In this document: positions 17,780 through 26,457 of the stretch, one piece after another
Position numbering within the stretch: the stretch's first letter is position 1
Layout: every line of letters starts with the position of its first letter
DNA from: JAFGCY01 sp964609245
Lineage (GTDB): Bacteria > 4484-113 > JAFGCY01
Assembly (NCBI GenBank): GCA_964609245.1
Contig: CAZSSB010000008.1
Span: 1 to 64,000 of the forward strand
Length of the DNA: 64,000 nucleotides
Direction of reading: 5' to 3'
Notes under the pieces: model-generated
Told to the model about the DNA's origin: nothing
The model's database searches: none
The model's input: the letters and a program-made list of their open reading frames with translations, nothing else
Translations under genes and position numbers: made by a program

Positions 17780-19855
17780 CTAGTAGGATTCCCGGCTCAG
17801 CAGCAGCAGGTCCACGCCGTCGTTTGAGACCAGAGGCTCCTCACCGATCTGCTCGACGGTGTCCAGCGCGACCTCGGCATTGCTCCAGTTGATGCTCAGG
17901 TCGGCCAGCTGCAGGCTGGCGCTTTCGACCCGGTAGCCAAGGTCAGTGAACTCCACCACGGTGATTTCGGTCGAATCGACGTGGCGCGTACCCCACTCGC
18001 CGATGGCGGCTTCCGCGATGCCGAGATGTACCAGCGCATCGTCGGTGATCGTGGTGCAGGTCGTCCGCTGGCTCATAGCGTAGCTGTGGTTGAAGGGCCT
18101 GTAGGCGTCAGCATCGGCCAGCGGAATGCCGGTGGCGTCCGCCAGGGGTACGAACAGCTCCTCGAGGTAGTATTGCTCCGGCTCGTCGTTCTGATACCAG
18201 TAGGAGCCAACAAGCAGGGGGTGCCCGCCGGACGTGTGGACTATCTCGCATGGATAGATGTGCTGCGAGTAGTCGATGTAGTCATCCTTGCTGCTGTACT
18301 CGCGGGTCCAGGCCACCGTACCGTCACCTGCCACCCGCATGACTACGGTCGAATAGAGCTGCAGCTCGTCGACCGCGATGCGACCGATCAGGTAGGCGCC
18401 GGTCGGGGCGCCGCCGAAGGCGTTGTGCCAGGACATCAGGTCTCCGTCATCAGAGATCCTTGTCGTGTCCCAGATTCTGGCCAGCTCCACCTCCCCGGTG
18501 GGACTGAGCTTCAGGATGGCCATTTCGAAGTCCGGCTCCGCGCTGAAGTAGTTCATGATTACGCCGGTCCAGATGAAGCCCTGCCCGTCAGTGACCAGCC
18601 GCGTGCAGGCGGTGTAGTCCGCGCTGGGGAGAATGACCGCCCGCTGCCAGCGGGGCGTGCCATCCGGCGATAACTGGGCCGCCAGCACGCCGCACTCCTC
18701 CCCGTCGCCGAGTATTACCGTTCCCGACAGCAGCAGGTCACCGTTCGGAGCGGCGCTGAGCTGCACGTTGCTCAGTCTCGGGCTGCAGGTGATCTCGCGG
18801 TTCCAGACGACATTGCCGTCCGTGCTGACTCCGATCAGAACGTAGTACCTGCGGGATTCCTCGTTGTCCCAGAGGTCCGCCAGACCGACCAGATCGCCAC
18901 TGCCGGTCAGCACCAGCTGGTACATCTGGTCGTAGAACTCAGTCTGCCCCCCCAGGGCCCAGATCGATTCCCCATCCGGTGCCCACTTAGCGATGTAACA
19001 GGCTTCTGAGTCAACATCGTAGCTGGCCAGATGCAGACTGCCGGCTGTGTAGATGTTGCCCTCACTGTCCACCGCGAGGCCGCCTGGTAGATCCCAGTGC
19101 GAGGTGCCCACTGTATGCGCCCAGGTCAGGTTCGGCTCGGGGGCGATGTACTGCACGGCGTCGCCCGCCAACCCAGTGACCTCCCCCAGATACGGCGTGA
19201 CGCGGTACCAGTTGCCGTCGACCGGATCAGCCAGCTCCAGTTCATAGCGGCGCAGTCCCCCCGCAGCCGGTATCGGACCGTCGGCGATGGTTGCTTCCGC
19301 GACCTGCTCCCACAGGGCGGCATCCGCGGCGGGCGCCGTCTCCAGCCGGTAGCCGCTGATCTGGTTGAGCCAGTTCTGCCCGATCGCGGTGATGTCGGCA
19401 ACCGTGATTTGGCCGTCCCCGCTGCCGTCCGCCACCCGGGCCCAGGGCCACTGCGGATCGCCCTCGGCCGCGCCGAAGTAGACGCCGACGGGTGTCAGAT
19501 CGCTGACGCCCACCAGCCCGTCCTGGTTGTAGTCTCCCGGATTGGCGTAGGCCCAGGCGAACACAACGCCTTCATCCAGCTGTGTGATGGCGAGATCGCT
19601 GACGCGGCTGCCCTCGCCGTCGGGCACCTGCTGGCTGGCCTCGCGCCGCCCGGCGGCCCCGATCGCCCGCTCAAGCTCCGCCGTTAGTTCGGCCCAGAGC
19701 TGCGAATCGACGTCCGCCGTCGACAGGGCGTCACCGCCGGCCAAGTCACCCGCCCCTGACATAGCTGATCCCGCCGGCGCACCTGAACCGCAGCCAGCGC
19801 AGATGAGCAGCAGCAAAGCAATGCTGACGCCGCGATACCACATAGCACACCCCAT
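17780..19855 (-). CDS. Dockerin-bearing lipoprotein with beta-propeller-like repeats
   Basis: 691 residues. A lipobox lies at LICAGC near residue 21. At about residues 95-160 are two calcium-loop helices of dockerin type (NPGDYNQDGLVGVSDLTP and DGSGDGQITVADITAIG). An fn3-like segment follows (SGYRLETAPAADAALWEQV ... NWYRVTPYL), then a long series of propeller-like units (WDLPGGLAVDSEGNIYTAG, then repeated GDG/NGD turns). The start at ATG 19855 has TACGAT exactly 9 bases upstream; ATG 19843 is a possible alternative. Dockerin modules normally bind cohesins; none is visible nearby. Confidence 0.78.
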   Translation of the reverse strand: MGCAMWYRGVSIALLLLICAGCGSGAPAGSAMSGAGDLAGGDALSTADVDSQLWAELTAELERAIGAAGRREASQQVPDGEGSRVSDLAITQLDEGVVFAWAYANPGDYNQDGLVGVSDLTPVGVYFGAAEGDPQWPWARVADGSGDGQITVADITAIGQNWLNQISGYRLETAPAADAALWEQVAEATIADGPIPAAGGLRRYELELADPVDGNWYRVTPYLGEVTGLAGDAVQYIAPEPNLTWAHTVGTSHWDLPGGLAVDSEGNIYTAGSLHLASYDVDSEACYIAKWAPDGESIWALGGQTEFYDQMYQLVLTGSGDLVGLADLWDNEESRRYYVLIGVSTDGNVVWNREITCSPRLSNVQLSAAPNGDLLLSGTVILGDGEECGVLAAQLSPDGTPRWQRAVILPSADYTACTRLVTDGQGFIWTGVIMNYFSAEPDFEMAILKLSPTGEVELARIWDTTRISDDGDLMSWHNAFGGAPTGAYLIGRIAVDELQLYSTVVMRVAGDGTVAWTREYSSKDDYIDYSQHIYPCEIVHTSGGHPLLVGSYWYQNDEPEQYYLEELFVPLADATGIPLADADAYRPFNHSYAMSQRTTCTTITDDALVHLGIAEAAIGEWGTRHVDSTEITVVEFTDLGYRVESASLQLADLSINWSNAEVALDTVEQIGEEPLVSNDGVDLLLLSRESY

Positions 19856-20001
19856 GCTCTCAGAATCGTACTGCTTTGGACCCCGCGTACGACCAACTGG
19901 TTCCGGGCATTGTCGAAAAGGCTGCGCTGAGGGCAAACTGGTGGCAGTCCGCGGATGCTAGAATTCTTCCGCCGCGAATACAACGGAGGCAGGGACACAC
20001 C

Positions 20002-20883
20002 ATGGCCATTCTCGTAGACAAGAGCAGCCGCGTGGTCGTGCAGGGCATCACCGGGCACGAGGGCACCTTCCACACCGCCGCGATGCTGGACTTCGGCACC
20101 AACATCGTCGCCGGCGTGACGCCGGGCAAGGGCGGGCAGGTCGTCGAGCATGGCGGCGTGAAGATTCCGGTGTTCAACAGCGTGGCCGAGGCCGTCGCCC
20201 AGACGGAGTGCGACGTGAGCTGCATCTTCGTGCCGCCGAACTTCGCGGCGGACTCCGCCTGCGAGGCCGCCGACGCCGGCGTCGAGGTGATCGTCAACAT
20301 CACCGAGGGCATCCCGGTGCTGGACGCGCTCAGGCAGTACAACTACGTGGTCGAGCACATGGGCGCGCGGATGGTGGGCCCCAACTGCCCCGGCGTGGTG
20401 ACCGCCGGCCAGTGCAAGGTGGGGATCATGCCGGCCAAGATCTTCACGCCCGGGCCGGTCGGGCTCGTCAGCCGCTCGGGCACCCTGACCTACGAGGTGG
20501 TCAACGGCCTGACCGAGGCGGGCCTGGGCCAGACCACCTGCATCGGGATCGGCGGCGATCCGGTGATCGGCTCCAAGTTCCTGGACCTGCTGGTCGACTT
20601 CGAGGACGACCCGGAGACGGAGTGCGTGGTGCTGATCGGCGAGATCGGTGGCAGTGACGAGGAAGAAGCCGCCGAGTACGTCAGGGACATGCAGACGCCG
20701 GTGGTGGGCTTCATCAGCGGCCGGACGGCGCCCCCGGGCAAGCGGATGGGCCACGCCGGCGCGATCGTCAGCGGCGGCAAGGGCACCGCCGAGAGCAAGG
20801 TCAAGGCCTTCGAGGAAGCCGGCATCCCGCTGGCCGACCTGACGATGGAGATCCCCGACCTGGTGAAGAAGGCCCTGGGGTAA
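20002..20883 (+). CDS. sucD: Succinyl-CoA synthetase alpha subunit
   Basis: 293 residues. Catalyses the CoA- and phosphohistidine-dependent half of the succinyl-CoA/succinate interconversion in the TCA cycle. Features: VQGITGHEGTFH and GVTPGKGG in the CoA-binding domain, GPNCPGVV, SRSGTLTYE, GIGGDPVIGS and the active-site His in RMGHAGAIVSGGKG. The ATG at 20002 has GGAGG (19985-19989) and TAGAAT at 19959-19964; the longer upstream frame is not used. The beta subunit gene sucC, normally adjacent, is absent: a methyltransferase gene follows 34 bases downstream. Confidence 0.96.
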   Translation: MAILVDKSSRVVVQGITGHEGTFHTAAMLDFGTNIVAGVTPGKGGQVVEHGGVKIPVFNSVAEAVAQTECDVSCIFVPPNFAADSACEAADAGVEVIVNITEGIPVLDALRQYNYVVEHMGARMVGPNCPGVVTAGQCKVGIMPAKIFTPGPVGLVSRSGTLTYEVVNGLTEAGLGQTTCIGIGGDPVIGSKFLDLLVDFEDDPETECVVLIGEIGGSDEEEAAEYVRDMQTPVVGFISGRTAPPGKRMGHAGAIVSGGKGTAESKVKAFEEAGIPLADLTMEIPDLVKKALG

Positions 20884-20917
20884 GCCGGCCCCTTGATCCA
20901 GCGGGAGGTAGCCTCAC

Positions 20918-21637
20918 ATGCAGGAGCCATACATCCCGGTTTTCAACTGGGCGATTACCGAGCTGACCGTCGCCGAACGCCTGAAGACGCTTGAGCCGCT
21001 CTGGCGCGAAATAAGGCCGCTGATCGAGCCCGGCATGCGCGTGCTGGACATCTGCTGCGGCTCGGGAGCGGCGGCGTTTCTGGCGGCGGAGGCCGGTGCC
21101 GAGGTGACGGCGCTCGATTCCTCGCCGCTGTTGATCGAGCAGGGCCGAGCGGAAAACGCCCGGCGCGGTGCGGCGGTTACCTTTGTCCAGGCCGATGCAC
21201 TGGCCTATGAATTCGAGGCCGGGGCCTTCGATCTGGCACTGATCCTGGGCAACCCCTTCGTGGACTTCCCACCCGAGCGACTGGCCGGCTTCCGCGACCA
21301 CGTACACGCGGCGCTGAGGCCCCGCGCGCGACTGGTTGCCGAGTACTACGACGGGGTCATGAGCCTGCGCAAGTGGTCCGAGCCAGCCGAGCGCATCACC
21401 GAGCAGGAACCCGAGGAGATCGCCGCCCGCTATCATAGCTACGAGTCGGAACGGGGCGAGTTCACCATCGAACTGCACAACCGCACGCGCGATGAGCGAA
21501 GCGTCTACCGCGGCTACGTGCACACCATTCCCATGCTCCGGCTGTGGCTGGAGCCCTGTTTCACGCTCGAGGCGTCCCACCGCCTGGCGGACTGGAAATT
21601 CCTGGATGTGCATAGCAGACGCAGCAGAGGGACGTAG
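20918..21637 (+). CDS. Class I SAM-dependent methyltransferase
   Basis: 239 residues. Motif I is VLDICCGSGAAAFLAAEAG, followed by VTALDSSPLLIEQG, the acidic-turn region VQADALAYEF and FDLALILGNPF in place of the post-motif II strand. The substrate is not evident. GGAGGT stands 9 bases before the ATG. It probably shares a transcript with sucD (34-base gap). Confidence 0.85.
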   Translation: MQEPYIPVFNWAITELTVAERLKTLEPLWREIRPLIEPGMRVLDICCGSGAAAFLAAEAGAEVTALDSSPLLIEQGRAENARRGAAVTFVQADALAYEFEAGAFDLALILGNPFVDFPPERLAGFRDHVHAALRPRARLVAEYYDGVMSLRKWSEPAERITEQEPEEIAARYHSYESERGEFTIELHNRTRDERSVYRGYVHTIPMLRLWLEPCFTLEASHRLADWKFLDVHSRRSRGT

Positions 21638-21667
21638 ACTCCGGCCACGGGTAGCAGCCGCGCAGCA

Positions 21668-22486
21668 CTAGACCCAGCCGGGGCCGTCAGCTTCCCGCTC
21701 CGCCCATATCCCGACGCCCAGCCAGTCGGCGGCGAACTCGTCCCAGCTTTTCGTGTATTCCCCCGCCAGCGGGTCGCGGACGCGCACCCGCCGCCCGCCG
21801 TCCTCCACGCGCACCACCACCGCGTGGCCGACGGCGAAGGCCCAGCGTACGGAAACGATGTGCCAGCGGCCGCTTTCGGTCAGCTGCGCGCGGCTCAGCG
21901 GCGCGATCGAGACCTCGTACTCCGGCGGCAGGCTGAGGCGCAGGATTCGCCAGGCCTGCACCTGGGTCCCGCCGCTGTTACCACTGATCAGGCCGCGCGC
22001 GACCGCCTCGGCCTCGCTGAGTTCGACGCCCAGGGTGCGCAGGTAGGTGCAGCTCGCCGCGGCGATGCAGGTGGAGTCCGTGCTCTGCATCAGCACCTCG
22101 CCTTCCCACCAGCTGCGCGGGCTGACCTGCGGGTCGACCAGCTGCCGCCCGACCAGAAACACCCCGTAGAGCCCCACCAGCACCGTCAGCACGTAGAGCG
22201 CGCGCCGGTCCCGGGTGCGCTCCAGCCGCCGCGTCAGGCCCAGCACCACAGCGATTAGCGGGCCCCAGACCGCCGCCAGCATCAGTACTGCCGCCGCCGG
22301 ATGCGGCACCAGCCAGACCCAGATGAAGTCGAAGAGCGAGTCGAGGACGTGGACGACGAAGACTACCGCGGCCAGCGCATAGGCCGGCACATAGAGCCGC
22401 GGCTGGTCGCTGAGCGTGCTGAGGCTGAGCACGATGCCCAGCAGCACGCAGCCCGCGAGCGCGACGTAGTCCGCTGGCAGCAGCAT
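21668..22486 (-). CDS. Membrane protein with C39-like cysteine protease domain
   Basis: 272 residues. About five membrane helices occupy residues 1-130. The C-terminal domain has papain-like C39 features: QSTDSTCIAAASCTYLRTLG with the probable nucleophile Cys, GTQVQAWRILRL, then GHAVVVR with the His and VRDPLAGEY with the Asp. No ATP-binding cassette is fused, so this is not a bacteriocin exporter; stand-alone membrane C39-like proteins of this type are uncharacterised. No convincing Shine-Dalgarno or TANNNT box was found. Confidence 0.78.
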   Translation of the reverse strand: MLLPADYVALAGCVLLGIVLSLSTLSDQPRLYVPAYALAAVVFVVHVLDSLFDFIWVWLVPHPAAAVLMLAAVWGPLIAVVLGLTRRLERTRDRRALYVLTVLVGLYGVFLVGRQLVDPQVSPRSWWEGEVLMQSTDSTCIAAASCTYLRTLGVELSEAEAVARGLISGNSGGTQVQAWRILRLSLPPEYEVSIAPLSRAQLTESGRWHIVSVRWAFAVGHAVVVRVEDGGRRVRVRDPLAGEYTKSWDEFAADWLGVGIWAEREADGPGWV

Positions 22487-22548
22487 GGATAAGTAGACGC
22501 TCGACCGCGCCGCCGGGTTTCCCGCCGCGCCGCTGCTATAGTGCTGTG

Positions 22549-23076
22549 ATGCCAGCGGCCGATGTGAGCGAGGTCTACTTCCGCGAGACTCAGCGCTTCA
22601 CCCAGTGGTGGCTGTGGGTGATCGTGATCGGCGTGGCGTTCCTGCAGTGGGACGCCTTCATCCGGCAGATCCTGCTCGGCCAGCCGTTCGGCGACCGGCC
22701 GGCGCCCGACGCGCTGATCATCGTGTTCCTGCTGCTGTTCGGTCTCGGCCTGCCCTGGCTGTTCATCGTCGCCAACCTGCGCACCGAAGTGCGCGCCGAC
22801 GCGGTCTACGTGCGGCTCTACCCCTTTCATCTGCGGGACGTGCGGATCGCGCCGGAGACCATTATCAGCGCGGCCGCCGGCAGCTATAACCCGCTGACGG
22901 ACTACGGGGGCTGGGGCATCCGGATGGGGCGCGGCGGCAAGGCCTACAACGCCAGCGGCAACCAGGGCGTGCGGCTGGAGCTGAACAGCGGCCAGCACCT
23001 GCTGATCGGCTCGCAGCGGGCGCCGGAACTGGCGGCGGCGCTCGAGCGGATGCTGGCCGGCCATCGGGAGGACTGA
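22549..23076 (+). CDS. Small membrane protein, PH-like/DUF6141-type
   Basis: 175 residues. Two membrane helices (WWLWVIVIGVAFLQW and ALIIVFLLLFGLGLPWLFI) are followed by a soluble beta-rich domain with GWGIRMGRGGKAYNASGNQGVRLELNSGQHLLIGSQRAPEL (in pieces: YGGWGIRMG, KAYNASGNQGVRLEL, LLIGSQ), as in bacterial PH-like domain proteins. TATAGT lies 6 bases before the ATG at 22549. A GTG one codon upstream is an alternative. The next gene starts 2 bases after the stop. Confidence 0.72.
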   Translation: MPAADVSEVYFRETQRFTQWWLWVIVIGVAFLQWDAFIRQILLGQPFGDRPAPDALIIVFLLLFGLGLPWLFIVANLRTEVRADAVYVRLYPFHLRDVRIAPETIISAAAGSYNPLTDYGGWGIRMGRGGKAYNASGNQGVRLELNSGQHLLIGSQRAPELAAALERMLAGHRED

Positions 23077-23078
23077 GG

Positions 23079-24113
23079 ATGCGTAGCGCCTTCGACCCTG
23101 CGCAGTGGATCGAGCAGAACATCAGCCTCGATCCCTGCGACACGGTGGGCTTCATCTACGACCATGTGGAGTCGCAATCGGGATTCAGCCTGCCGCTGAT
23201 CTACGAGGAGTTCGACGCCGCGAAGCGCGGGCACTTCGCCGACCGCGCCGACGCCCACGACTACTCCCAGGCCGTCGGCGGGGGGCGCGTGCTGGACTTC
23301 GGCCCGGGAGACGGCTGGCCGTCGTTGATCATCGCGCCCTACGTGGACGAGGTGGTCGGCGTGGACGGATCGGCCCGGCGCGTGGAAATCTGCGCGGAAA
23401 ACGCCGCGCGGCTGGGGATCGGCAACGCGCGGTTCGTCTGCTGCCCGCCCGGCCAGCCGCTGCCCTTCGAGGACGGCGAGTTCGACGGCGTGGTGGCCGC
23501 CTCCTCCGTCGAGCAGGCGCCCGATCCCGGGGCCACGCTTCGGGAGCTCTGCCGCGTGCTGAGGCCCGGCGGTCGGCTGAGGATGTGCTACGAGGCGCTT
23601 CAGCGCTACCGCGGCGGCCGCGAGCGCGAGCTGTGGCGCTGGCGCGACCAGCCCCAGCCACGGCACGTCATCCTGCACGTGCGGGATCTGGCCGGCGAGC
23701 GGGCGCGGCAATACCGGCTGACGGTGGACCTCAGCGGCGAGGGAATCGACGCCCTGTTCAGGGCCCACGGTGCCGAGTTCGGCTACGACGCCCTGACGGA
23801 GGAGTTGCTCGGGGAACTGGCCGGTCACGTGACCTCCGCTGCCGTCTGCGACACCATCCACCCGGCGGGCGGCACCTGGATGCGGATGCTGAAGGATGCC
23901 GGCTTCGGCGAGGTGCGCGCCACCCACAGCGGCCGCGGCTTCGCGCGCTCGCTGTTCGACAGCCTGCCGGAAGCAGAGCGGCCGCGTACGATGGCGGAGG
24001 TGGACGCTTACCTCAGGCCCCTGGTGGCGCAGGTGATCGAGATGCCTGCCCCGCCCGAGACGGACCCGATGCTTACGGCTGTGAAGCAGGCTCCGGCGGC
24101 AGCGGCGGTTTGA
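23079..24113 (+). CDS. Class I SAM-dependent methyltransferase, second copy type
   Basis: 344 residues. Methyltransferase motifs: RVLDFGPGDGWPSLIIAPY, VVGVDGSARRVEIC, FEDGEFDGVVAASSVEQ and RVLRPGGRLRMCYEAL. N- and C-terminal extensions are longer than in simple Methyltransf_11 proteins. GGAGG lies 7 bases before the ATG, inside the end of the upstream gene, so the pair is probably an operon. The last 41 bases overlap, on the opposite strand, the end of the TIM-barrel lipoprotein gene. Unrelated in detail to the methyltransferase at 20918. Confidence 0.85.
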   Translation: MRSAFDPAQWIEQNISLDPCDTVGFIYDHVESQSGFSLPLIYEEFDAAKRGHFADRADAHDYSQAVGGGRVLDFGPGDGWPSLIIAPYVDEVVGVDGSARRVEICAENAARLGIGNARFVCCPPGQPLPFEDGEFDGVVAASSVEQAPDPGATLRELCRVLRPGGRLRMCYEALQRYRGGRERELWRWRDQPQPRHVILHVRDLAGERARQYRLTVDLSGEGIDALFRAHGAEFGYDALTEELLGELAGHVTSAAVCDTIHPAGGTWMRMLKDAGFGEVRATHSGRGFARSLFDSLPEAERPRTMAEVDAYLRPLVAQVIEMPAPPETDPMLTAVKQAPAAAAV

Positions 24114-25749
24114 CGGGCAGATAGACCGGTGCGGCGCCCATCGCCAGCTCGGTCTCGGGCCAGCCCGCAGAATTGAGCGCGCTGAGCAGGTCCAGCAGAT
24201 TGGAGAGCGCCGTATCGCGCCCGTCGATGTCGCGGCCCGGCAGATCCTCGACCAGGTCGAACCACGAGTAGGCGATCACGCTGTCGGCCCCGAAGGTGTG
24301 CGCGCCGCAGAGCATCCGATCCAGTTCGTCGCGCGTCGGGAAGGGCGCGCCGGCGGCGTTCACCGGATCGTACTGCGCCCAGCTGAAGGCCTGGAAGATG
24401 AACACCAGCGGCTGGGCCGGGCCGCTGAGGGTGGCGGCGCGCTGAGTGAGCGCCATCACGTCCAGTTCCGGCGGCGGGCTGCCGCCGTCGCGCCAGGGGG
24501 CGCCGACCGGATAGCTGTCGATCATCACCCAGTCGCAGGTCTCCCTCAGCATGTCGCTCAGCGCCTGCTCGTAGGCGGCCTCGCTGAGCATCCAGTCCGG
24601 GCGCCCGTAGGGCGTGTACTGGTCCGTGTAGATCAGGTTGAACAGCTCGAAGCTGGGCAGGGTGTGCCAGACGCTGATCTGTGGCCGGCTGGGATCCTCT
24701 AAGTGGATCAGGTCGTAGAGCTGCTGCATCTGCTCCAGCGACATCGAATAGCGCGTGGTGCCCGCCTCGCCGGCGATCGAGGGTAGGATCTCGTCGTGGA
24801 TGTACCAGGCGGTGATCGCCGGGTGCTTCTTCAACGCCGCGACCTGGGCGACGGTATCGGTCAGGTGCGTCCCCGGCGCCAGCGGCGTCATGCCCTCCAG
24901 CGTGTCCTTCAGCCAGAAGGCCACCCCGATGCCGTGGAAGGCCGCCGCATTCAGATAGCGCTGGAACCCGGCCTGCCAGTATTCGTCCTCCGGGGCGGTC
25001 AGCGCGTAGTCGATCACGAAGTTGACGCCGGCGTCGGCCAGCCCCGCGAAGGTGGCGTTGATCTTGTCCTCATCCCAGTAGCCCAGGGAGATGTAGGCGC
25101 CGACAAGCTCCGGGCCGGCAGGCTCCTCCGGCTCCGGTTCGGGTTCCGGCTCCGGCTCGGGATCGGGCTGGGGGCTTTCGTCGGCGGTGACTTCGCCGCC
25201 GCTGAACGTCGCGCTGTCGCCGTTGTAGACGGCCAGGGTGAAGTACAGGGCCTCGCTCTCCGCCAGCGCCAGGTCGGAGTCGATGCCGAGTTCGACGGCG
25301 GGGCCCTCGGGCAGCTGCTGCCACTCCCAGCTGGCGCGCGCGAAATCGGCGAGACCCAGCCACAGCGTCCCTTCCCGCTCGGCGAAGCTCAGCTCAAGTG
25401 CACTGGGGCGCAGCCCGCCCTCAAGCCCGCCGGCGACGTAGACCGCCCAGGCCATCTGCCGGTCGCCGCAGCTGAGCCGCAGGCCGTCCTCCGTCTCCGC
25501 GGCCGTCTCGCTGCGCAGCGGCTGCTGATCCTCGCCCAGGGCGCACTGCCAGGGGCTGATCTGCGGCTCGGGGGCCGTGTCCGCGGCGGACAGGTCCCGG
25601 GGACTGGGATGCCCGATCGCCGCCAGCGACTGCTCCGCTCCGCTGAGCAGCTGGACCGTGCCCTTGTCGCCCATCGGATCGCAGCTCGCCAGCAGCAGAG
25701 CGGCGGCGAGCAGCAGCAGCAGTGTGTATCGCGCTGTGGCAGTGATCAT
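24073..25749 (-). CDS. Lipoprotein with shared W-G-ADF domain and TIM-barrel glycosidase-like domain
   Basis: 558 residues. The lipobox is LLLASC near residue 23. Residues of about 60-170 match a domain also found in the lipoproteins at 32909 and 53052 (WAVYVAG, then LWLGLADFARASWEW, then ALYFTLAVY). A Pro/Glu linker of repeated EPEPE follows. The C-terminal 350 residues look like a TIM-barrel hydrolase (GAYISLGYW, AGVNFVIDYAL, ITAWYIHDEI, CDWVMIDSYP, PLVFIFQAFSW, ADSVIAYSWFD), with candidate acids in HDE and DSYP. TACAAT lies 9 bases before the ATG at 25749. Confidence 0.78.
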   Translation of the reverse strand: MITATARYTLLLLLAAALLLASCDPMGDKGTVQLLSGAEQSLAAIGHPSPRDLSAADTAPEPQISPWQCALGEDQQPLRSETAAETEDGLRLSCGDRQMAWAVYVAGGLEGGLRPSALELSFAEREGTLWLGLADFARASWEWQQLPEGPAVELGIDSDLALAESEALYFTLAVYNGDSATFSGGEVTADESPQPDPEPEPEPEPEPEEPAGPELVGAYISLGYWDEDKINATFAGLADAGVNFVIDYALTAPEDEYWQAGFQRYLNAAAFHGIGVAFWLKDTLEGMTPLAPGTHLTDTVAQVAALKKHPAITAWYIHDEILPSIAGEAGTTRYSMSLEQMQQLYDLIHLEDPSRPQISVWHTLPSFELFNLIYTDQYTPYGRPDWMLSEAAYEQALSDMLRETCDWVMIDSYPVGAPWRDGGSPPPELDVMALTQRAATLSGPAQPLVFIFQAFSWAQYDPVNAAGAPFPTRDELDRMLCGAHTFGADSVIAYSWFDLVEDLPGRDIDGRDTALSNLLDLLSALNSAGWPETELAMGAAPVYLPVKPPLPPEPASQP

Positions 25750-26025
25750 GCTGAGGGGATTGTACCTAGACAACCGGCGGTTGCGGGCGCTTTTCAGCCC
25801 GATTTAACAACGTGCCGGCGAGGTCGTCAGCGGAGCGCACAGGCCCGCAGGGCGGCGATAAGTGAGACTAAGTCGCAGTTCTGTCGATAGAGAGCTCCGT
25901 CTCCCGCCCGCATTGCATGGGTTATCAACAACGATTATGGTTATCCACATCGCGCTCAGCGGGCATCCGGATTGGGCTCAGCGAGCCAAATTCGCGAGAT
26001 TCCGGATCAATTCTGGCCAAAAGGC
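25750..26025. other. Intergenic region with two DnaA-box-like sites
   Basis: No gene recognised. The segment is less GC-rich than its surroundings. It carries TTATCAACA at 25922-25930 (one mismatch to the DnaA consensus TTATNCACA) and a perfect TTATCCACA at 25941-25949, in the same orientation. The minus-strand -10 box of the upstream lipoprotein gene lies at 25759-25764. Confidence 0.45.
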
Positions 26026-26054
26026 TTGACAAGGGCGTTTTTTCCCGCTATATC
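26026..26054 (+). promoter_or_regulatory. hupB promoter, housekeeping sigma type
   Basis: TTGACA at 26026-26031 and TATATC at 26049-26054 are separated by 17 bases. This is the clearest -35/-10 pair in the window. It is followed by a 33-base leader containing GGAGG before the hupB ATG. Confidence 0.85.
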
Positions 26055-26087
26055 TAGCTTTATCCAATACCACTTTGGAGGATAGCT

Positions 26088-26375
26088 ATGGCGAGGAAAC
26101 CGTTGGGCAAGACCGATCTGATCGATGCGGTCGCTAAGGCAGCTGGCATGGAGAAGACCAAGGCCAAGGCGGCGGTCGAGCACACGATCGACATCGTCAC
26201 CAAGGAGCTGAAGAGGGGCGGCCGCGTGCAGCTCACGGGCTTCGGCACCTTCAGCACCACCCGTCGCAAGAAGCGGATGGGTGTCAACCCCAAGACGGGC
26301 GCCAAGATCACCATCCCCGCCCGCAAGGTTCCGAAGTTCACGGCTGGCAAGGCGCTCAAGGACGCGATCGACTAG
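26088..26375 (+). CDS. hupB: HU-family nucleoid DNA-binding protein
   Basis: 95 residues. Small basic dimeric protein that bends and compacts DNA. It contains the HU core: KTDLIDAVAKAAGMEKTKAK, the GRVQLTGFGTFS strand-turn, RRKKRMGVNPKTGAKITIPA (the DNA-binding arm) and PKFTAGKALKDAI. Length and order are canonical. A consensus promoter, a strong GGAGG ribosome binding site and a hairpin terminator suggest high expression. Confidence 0.97.
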   Translation: MARKPLGKTDLIDAVAKAAGMEKTKAKAAVEHTIDIVTKELKRGGRVQLTGFGTFSTTRRKKRMGVNPKTGAKITIPARKVPKFTAGKALKDAID

Positions 26376-26401
26376 CACTCGGTCCAGTGTCGAACGACAG
26401 A

Positions 26402-26430
26402 CGCCCCGCTTCGGCGGGGCGCTTCGTTTT
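26402..26430 (+). terminator. Rho-independent terminator after hupB
   Basis: An 8-bp GC stem CGCCCCGC/GCGGGGCG closed by a TTCG loop, followed by CTTCGTTTT. It lies 26 bases after the hupB stop and before the end of the convergent sigma factor gene. Confidence 0.85.
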
Positions 26431-26457
26431 CCGGGGCCTGATGCGGGCCGGGCGGCG

